Below, piece by piece: positions 5,803 through 8,399 of a stretch of 8,399 bases of DNA. Origin of the DNA: Treponema sp. UBA7590 (GTDB taxonomy: Bacteria > Spirochaetota > Spirochaetia > Treponematales > Treponemataceae); contig DLKK01000003.1 of NCBI GenBank assembly GCA_002478955.1, forward strand, positions 9,697 through 18,095, in the 5' to 3' direction. Below the pieces are notes generated by a model, which saw only the letters and a program-made list of their open reading frames with translations, was not told the DNA's origin and ran no database searches. The translations under genes were made by a program, and so were the position numbers. Numbering within the stretch: the stretch's first letter is position 1; each line of letters begins with the position of its first letter.

Positions 5803-5863
5803 TCGAGTTTTATAAATTCACTATAGAAATTGAATCAGTTCCAGAACAAGCTCGACATTTGAG
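5803..5863 (+). repeat. Intergenic repeat copy B (inverted relative to copy A)
   Basis: It begins TCGAGTTTTATAAATTCA (5803-5820), identical over 18 bases to the minus strand at 1812-1795, and ends CTCGACATTTGAG (5851-5863), matching 11 of 13 bases of copy A's end. The centre is 30 nt against 22 nt in copy A and is not conserved. The conserved ends with a variable middle suggest a small dispersed element rather than chance. It lies just past the stop of the PEGA-like gene. Confidence 0.55.
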
Positions 5864-5871
5864 TTAATTTT

Positions 5872-6855
5872 TTATTCTTCAGAGATTTCAAGGTCAACGG
5901 CAAGGTTCACAGAATAAGTTTTTCCTTTCTCAATTGAAAGAGAACGAACAATCTCATAGCTTCCAAGCTGGCATTTCACAATATGCTCGCCTTCAGAAAC
6001 CACAAATTCAGTTCCAAAAGATTCAACTTTTTTATCATCTATAAAGACATCTGAATTTTCCGGCGCAGTAACCGTCAAGGTCGGTGCAAGGCTTTTCAGG
6101 GCAACTTGAATTTCGGAAGTTTTTGCCTGTTCAATGTAGACAGTCCGCACTTCGTTCCTGAATTCCTCAGACTGAATATTTATGTTGTGCTTTCCTGCCT
6201 CAAGAAGAATTTTTCCATTTAAAAGCACATGCGGCTCGTCATCAACAAAAAGCTCATAATTTGCGGCCTGTCCGCCAGGCGCAGAAACATCCAGTTTCAA
6301 AGTTCCTTTGTTCATAAGCACAGGCTTTACAAAAACATTCAGTTTTGCCTCGTAAGTTTCATCTGGAACACCTTTCATCGCAGGCTGAAAACGGATAAAT
6401 GTGTAGCCACTGGAAACATCCGGAACCGCATCAATTTTTGCAATATAACCATTGTTTTTTATGGAATTCTGGTTTTTCAGCGGAACCTGAACAATCCAGT
6501 TCGGCCTGGCAGGAAGCGGAGTCACAAAAATCCGTGTGCCAGAATAATCTATGGAAGAAACATTTGGCTTTGGCTTGATTCCATCATAAACAGAAAATGC
6601 AACTGAATCGCGCCAGTCCGCAACAATCTGCGGAATTTTTATTTTAAGCTCAAAACCTTCAAGATATGTCATATCGGCCGGCATAAAAACCGCAAGACTA
6701 TCGTTTATTCCAAGGACAGCGTTCTGCTCCTCAACAGAATCACCCGGCAGCGAGACAGAGCAGACTTTCCTTACACGAAAAGTTTCAGCCCAACAAAAAA
6801 CGCCAGAAATCAGCAGAAAAGAAAAAATTAAAAGTTTTGCAAAAGACTTGACCAT
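5872..6855 (-). CDS. Secreted protein with PEGA-like repeats
   Basis: A 327-residue exported protein of unknown exact role. The N-terminal signal peptide (about 1-23, hydrophobic LLIFSFLLISGVF then CWAE) has no proper lipobox, so a soluble periplasmic protein is more likely than a lipoprotein. Residues 25-175 form a beta-rich region that I do not recognise. The C-terminal part looks like two successive PEGA-type beta modules, about 184-255 (YELFVDDEPHVLLNG... LEAGKHNINI) and 258-322 (DVFIDDKKVESFG... SEGEHIVKC), each with a strand, a [FV]-[VI]-D-D turn and a G-x-H core. PEGA domains are common in surface and periplasmic proteins of spirochaetes and others and are thought to help attachment to surface layers or to other proteins. 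ATG 6855 follows the M23 peptidase stop by 9 bp, with AAGG overlapping that stop, so it is the last gene of the operon. It may be a partner of the peptidase; that is inferred from position. Confidence 0.8.
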   Translation of the reverse strand: MVKSFAKLLIFSFLLISGVFCWAETFRVRKVCSVSLPGDSVEEQNAVLGINDSLAVFMPADMTYLEGFELKIKIPQIVADWRDSVAFSVYDGIKPKPNVSSIDYSGTRIFVTPLPARPNWIVQVPLKNQNSIKNNGYIAKIDAVPDVSSGYTFIRFQPAMKGVPDETYEAKLNVFVKPVLMNKGTLKLDVSAPGGQAANYELFVDDEPHVLLNGKILLEAGKHNINIQSEEFRNEVRTVYIEQAKTSEIQVALKSLAPTLTVTAPENSDVFIDDKKVESFGTEFVVSEGEHIVKCQLGSYEIVRSLSIEKGKTYSVNLAVDLEISEE

Positions 6856-6864
6856 ACAAAAACC

Positions 6865-7812
6865 TTAATATCGGATAAAATCAGCCGGATCAGCCGCAAC
6901 GCCGTTCAGCCTGACTTCAAAATGTAAATGCGGACCAGTCACAGCTCCAGTTTCTCCAGAAAGCCCAATCACTTCGCCAACGCGCACAATCTCACCTTTT
7001 TTTACATCAACCCGAGAAAGGTGGGCATAAACACTCGAAAGCCCGCCTTCATGAGAAAGCACAATATAATTACCGAACACTGCATCCATTTTTGCAACAA
7101 ATGCAACCGTTCCGCTTTTACAGGCATAAACAGGAGTTCCAGCCGCAGCCGCAAAATCTATTCCGTTATGGGATTTCCATCTTTTATACACAGGACTGTT
7201 TCTAAAACCAAATCCGGAAGTGACCCGGACATTATCCAGTGGCGCACGCATAGATGCATCAAGAAAAAAAGCACGCTGCGCAGGTGTAAATCTTTTTCCA
7301 TAAAGAAAATAAAATTTTTTATCATTTAAATAATAACATATTTTTTTTGAATTTTCCACAAAAGACTTGTATTCAGAAGAAATTAAAATTTCCACAAATG
7401 AAACCGGATTTTGCCGCACAAAAATGCCCTTTACAGTAGGCAGAACGATTTTTTTTCCGGAGATTTTCTCTGAGATTCCGCAAAGGGAATTCAAGGTAAC
7501 CAAAGTGTCGTACGGAATTCCTGAATCCGCACAGACAGAAAAAATATCTTCAGATTTTCTGGGAATATAAACATAGAATTCCTCAACAGGTGGCTCAGTG
7601 CTCAGTTCATTCGCGAAAATCTTTTCATTATGGGAAACAGTTTCCTCAAACTGGCAGAAAATCACATCAGAACGGGAAAGTTTGTGGATTTCAGGAAGTT
7701 TTTCAACATCAATCTTGATTTTTTGGACAGGATTTTCTTCCGCAACAAAAAAAGATGCACAAAAAAACTGAAAAACCACAAAAAAAATCAGCGGAAAAAA
7801 CTTATGGTTCAT
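6865..7812 (-). CDS. Secreted M23 (LytM-type) peptidoglycan endopeptidase with LysM-like domain
   Basis: A 315-residue exported zinc metallopeptidase expected to cut peptide cross-links of peptidoglycan in the periplasm. The N-terminus (1-24) is a long hydrophobic signal sequence. Residues 79-126 (YVYIPRKSEDIFSVCADSGI... ISGKKIVLP) match the LysM layout of a start strand, two short helices and a final strand ending in a VLP-like motif. The M23 domain (about 185-312) has the full zinc set, H215 and D219 in SHNGIDF and the HLH motif with H297, plus the catalytic-type H264 in YAHL, so it looks active rather than a degenerate activator such as EnvC. ATG 7812 overlaps the end of the upstream membrane-protein gene by 11 bp, suggesting coupled translation. 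No good SD is present. The PEGA-like gene follows at 9 bp. Confidence 0.92.
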   Translation of the reverse strand: MNHKFFPLIFFVVFQFFCASFFVAEENPVQKIKIDVEKLPEIHKLSRSDVIFCQFEETVSHNEKIFANELSTEPPVEEFYVYIPRKSEDIFSVCADSGIPYDTLVTLNSLCGISEKISGKKIVLPTVKGIFVRQNPVSFVEILISSEYKSFVENSKKICYYLNDKKFYFLYGKRFTPAQRAFFLDASMRAPLDNVRVTSGFGFRNSPVYKRWKSHNGIDFAAAAGTPVYACKSGTVAFVAKMDAVFGNYIVLSHEGGLSSVYAHLSRVDVKKGEIVRVGEVIGLSGETGAVTGPHLHFEVRLNGVAADPADFIRY

Positions 7813-8026
7813 TCTTTTTTCTTAGGATTTTTCTGACAATACAAAAAACTGCAACGGCAAAAATAACAGAAAGCACAAAAAACGTATAAATTCTTGGAGC
7901 CGAAACCGCAAATTTCCACAGAGGAAAAACAACCGCAAATCCCACGGCAAGACAAAAAGCAATCAAACCTAGAATCTTAAGGATATTCAGGAAAAATTCT
8001 TTTATTTTCAATGCTACGTTTGACAT
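7802..8026 (-). CDS. Small membrane protein with two predicted transmembrane helices
   Basis: A 74-residue protein of no recognised family. It has a short amphipathic start, hydrophobic segments at about 15-37 and 46-66 (joined by WKFAVSAPRIY), and a basic tail (VRKILRKKNEP), so both ends are probably cytoplasmic. It overlaps the M23 peptidase gene by 11 bp in another frame, a strong sign that it is real and first in that operon. The ATG at 8026 has no SD; a TAAAAT box ends 6 nt upstream. It could help place or regulate the peptidase, but nothing in the sequence shows this. Confidence 0.72.
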   Translation of the reverse strand: MSNVALKIKEFFLNILKILGLIAFCLAVGFAVVFPLWKFAVSAPRIYTFFVLSVIFAVAVFCIVRKILRKKNEP

Positions 8027-8032
8027 AAGTTT

Positions 8033-8038
8033 ATTTTA
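8033..8038 (-). promoter_or_regulatory. Possible -10 box of the membrane protein-M23-PEGA operon
   Basis: TAAAAT on the minus strand is followed by 6 nt (AAACTT) and the ATG at 8026, the same geometry as at pbp1a and the HAD gene. No acceptable -35 is found at 16-18 nt; the nearest TTGA-type box (TTGAGT, 8065-8060) is 21 nt away, in the loop of the ferredoxin terminator. The short distance to that terminator leaves no other place for a promoter, so the alternative is read-through. Confidence 0.35.
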
Positions 8039-8078
8039 AAACAAAAGACAGGTTTCTGCACTCAAAAACCTGTCTTTT
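8036..8078 (-). terminator. Intrinsic terminator of the ferredoxin gene
   Basis: On the minus strand, AAAAGACAGGTTT (8078-8066) and AAACCTGTCTTTT (8055-8043) form a perfect 13-bp stem around a 10-nt loop, followed by GTTTT (8042-8038). It begins 11 nt after the ferredoxin stop. The A-run before and T-run after the core make it a fairly normal terminator, possibly active in both directions. Confidence 0.8.
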
Positions 8079-8089
8079 CAGCAAAAAAA

Positions 8090-8260
8090 TTACTCTGAAA
8101 TTGCTTCAGCCGGGCAAGTAGAAGCACAAGAACCACAGCTGATGCATTTGTCAGCATCAATTGCTCTTTTATCATTTACTTCTGAAATTGCTCCAACCGG
8201 ACAATCAGGTTCGCATGCGCCACAATTAACGCATTTATCTGAATCAACTTTGTAAGCCAT
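8090..8260 (-). CDS. Two-[4Fe-4S] bacterial ferredoxin
   Basis: A 56-residue clostridial-type ferredoxin, a soluble low-potential electron carrier of anaerobic metabolism (for example for pyruvate:ferredoxin oxidoreductase or hydrogenase). Both cluster motifs are complete: CVNCGACEPDCP (C10, C13, C16, C20) and CISCGSCASTCP (C40, C43, C46, C50). The two halves are near-repeats of each other (DSDKC... GAISE and DADKC... EAISE), as is usual for this family. Length is typical. ATG 8260 has a strong SD, AAGGAG, 7 nt upstream, the best in the window, which fits high expression. It has its own promoter and terminator and so is probably transcribed alone. Confidence 0.96.
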   Translation of the reverse strand: MAYKVDSDKCVNCGACEPDCPVGAISEVNDKRAIDADKCISCGSCASTCPAEAISE

Positions 8261-8296
8261 AGTCGTTCTCCTTACAGCTAAAATGAAATTAGAAAA

Positions 8297-8325
8297 ATAT
8301 TACTCTACGAAAAATGAATTTTCAA
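8297..8325 (-). promoter_or_regulatory. Sigma-70-type promoter of the ferredoxin gene
   Basis: On the minus strand TTGAAA (8325-8320, 5 of 6) and TAATAT (8302-8297, 4 of 6) are 17 nt apart. Transcription would begin near 8290, giving a leader of about 30 nt that contains the AAGGAG ribosome site. The remaining 74 bases to the window edge (8326-8399) are AT-rich and show no supported feature. Confidence 0.6.
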
Positions 8326-8399
8326 CAAATAGAAGTTCGCATTGGCTAACTAATGTGAATATCAAGTTTTTTCTGAAAAAATAAATTGAATAAGCGGGA

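Larger units (their letters stand above)
5553..5871. other. 319-bp gene-free interval between the PEGA-like gene and pbp1a
   Basis: No coding region is supported here. Reading along the minus strand it holds an inverted copy of the intergenic repeat (5863-5803), an AT-rich stretch (5802-5734), two overlapping -10 hexamers, a GC-rich double hairpin with a strong terminator (5720-5639), about 50 nt with no recognised signal, and the pbp1a promoter (5587-5559). The GC-rich island stands out sharply from its AT-rich flanks. Confidence 0.8.

Noticed and set aside
5543..5815. Plus-strand open frame of 90 codons across the gene-free interval
   Set aside because: It crosses the pbp1a start, the terminator hairpin and the C-rich element in one frame. 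The translation (Cys-, Lys- and Pro-rich, then Phe-rich) resembles no protein, and there is no SD.
6229..6606. Plus-strand open frame of 125 codons
   Set aside because: Antisense to the PEGA-like gene, which has a signal peptide and ordered repeats; the plus frame has neither start signals nor recognisable motifs.

Overview
The window looks like a chromosomal segment of an AT-rich spirochaete, most likely a Treponema. This is inferred from gene style: an FKBP/SlyD protein with a Cys-rich tail, a class A penicillin-binding protein (PBP) with a short ParB-domain partner, a periplasmic M23/LysM peptidase next to a PEGA-like secreted protein, and A/T-rich intergenic DNA with dispersed TCGAGTTTTATAAA-type repeats. 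No rRNA, tRNA, phage, transposon or CRISPR signal was seen. Every protein gene except one (a HAD phosphatase) is on the minus strand.

Layout, from high to low coordinates, which is the reading direction of most genes. A 56-residue two-cluster ferredoxin (8090-8260) has its own promoter, a strong Shine-Dalgarno (SD) site and an intrinsic terminator. Next comes a tight three-gene envelope operon: a two-helix membrane protein (7802-8026), a secreted M23 endopeptidase with a LysM-like domain (6865-7812) and a secreted protein with PEGA-like repeats (5872-6855). A 319-bp gene-free interval (5553-5871) holds a dispersed repeat, a GC-rich structured element ending in a strong terminator (a candidate small RNA of about 80 nt) and the promoter of pbp1a. 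The bifunctional PBP (2994-5552) is followed 6 bp later by a ParB N-domain protein with no DNA-binding domain and a cationic amphipathic C-terminus (2586-2987). Convergent to it is a HAD phosphatase on the plus strand (1884-2576). Divergent from the HAD gene is an operon of a soluble glycerolipid acyltransferase (823-1725), an Nfu-type Fe-S scaffold (499-780) and SlyD (1-484, cut by the window edge).

The recurring theme is the cell envelope: peptidoglycan synthesis (PBP), peptidoglycan cleavage (M23), phospholipid acylation, and periplasmic proteins. Fe-S handling (Nfu, ferredoxin) and protein folding (SlyD) make up the rest.

The less ordinary signals are four. (1) A candidate small RNA has a C-rich loop containing CCUCC. 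(2) Three genes have a -10 hexamer exactly 6 nt before the ATG and no SD, which predicts leaderless mRNAs. (3) The ParB-like mini-protein appears translationally coupled to the PBP. (4) An 18-bp intergenic repeat occurs twice in opposite orientation, one copy forming a stem-loop at the 5' end of the acyltransferase mRNA.
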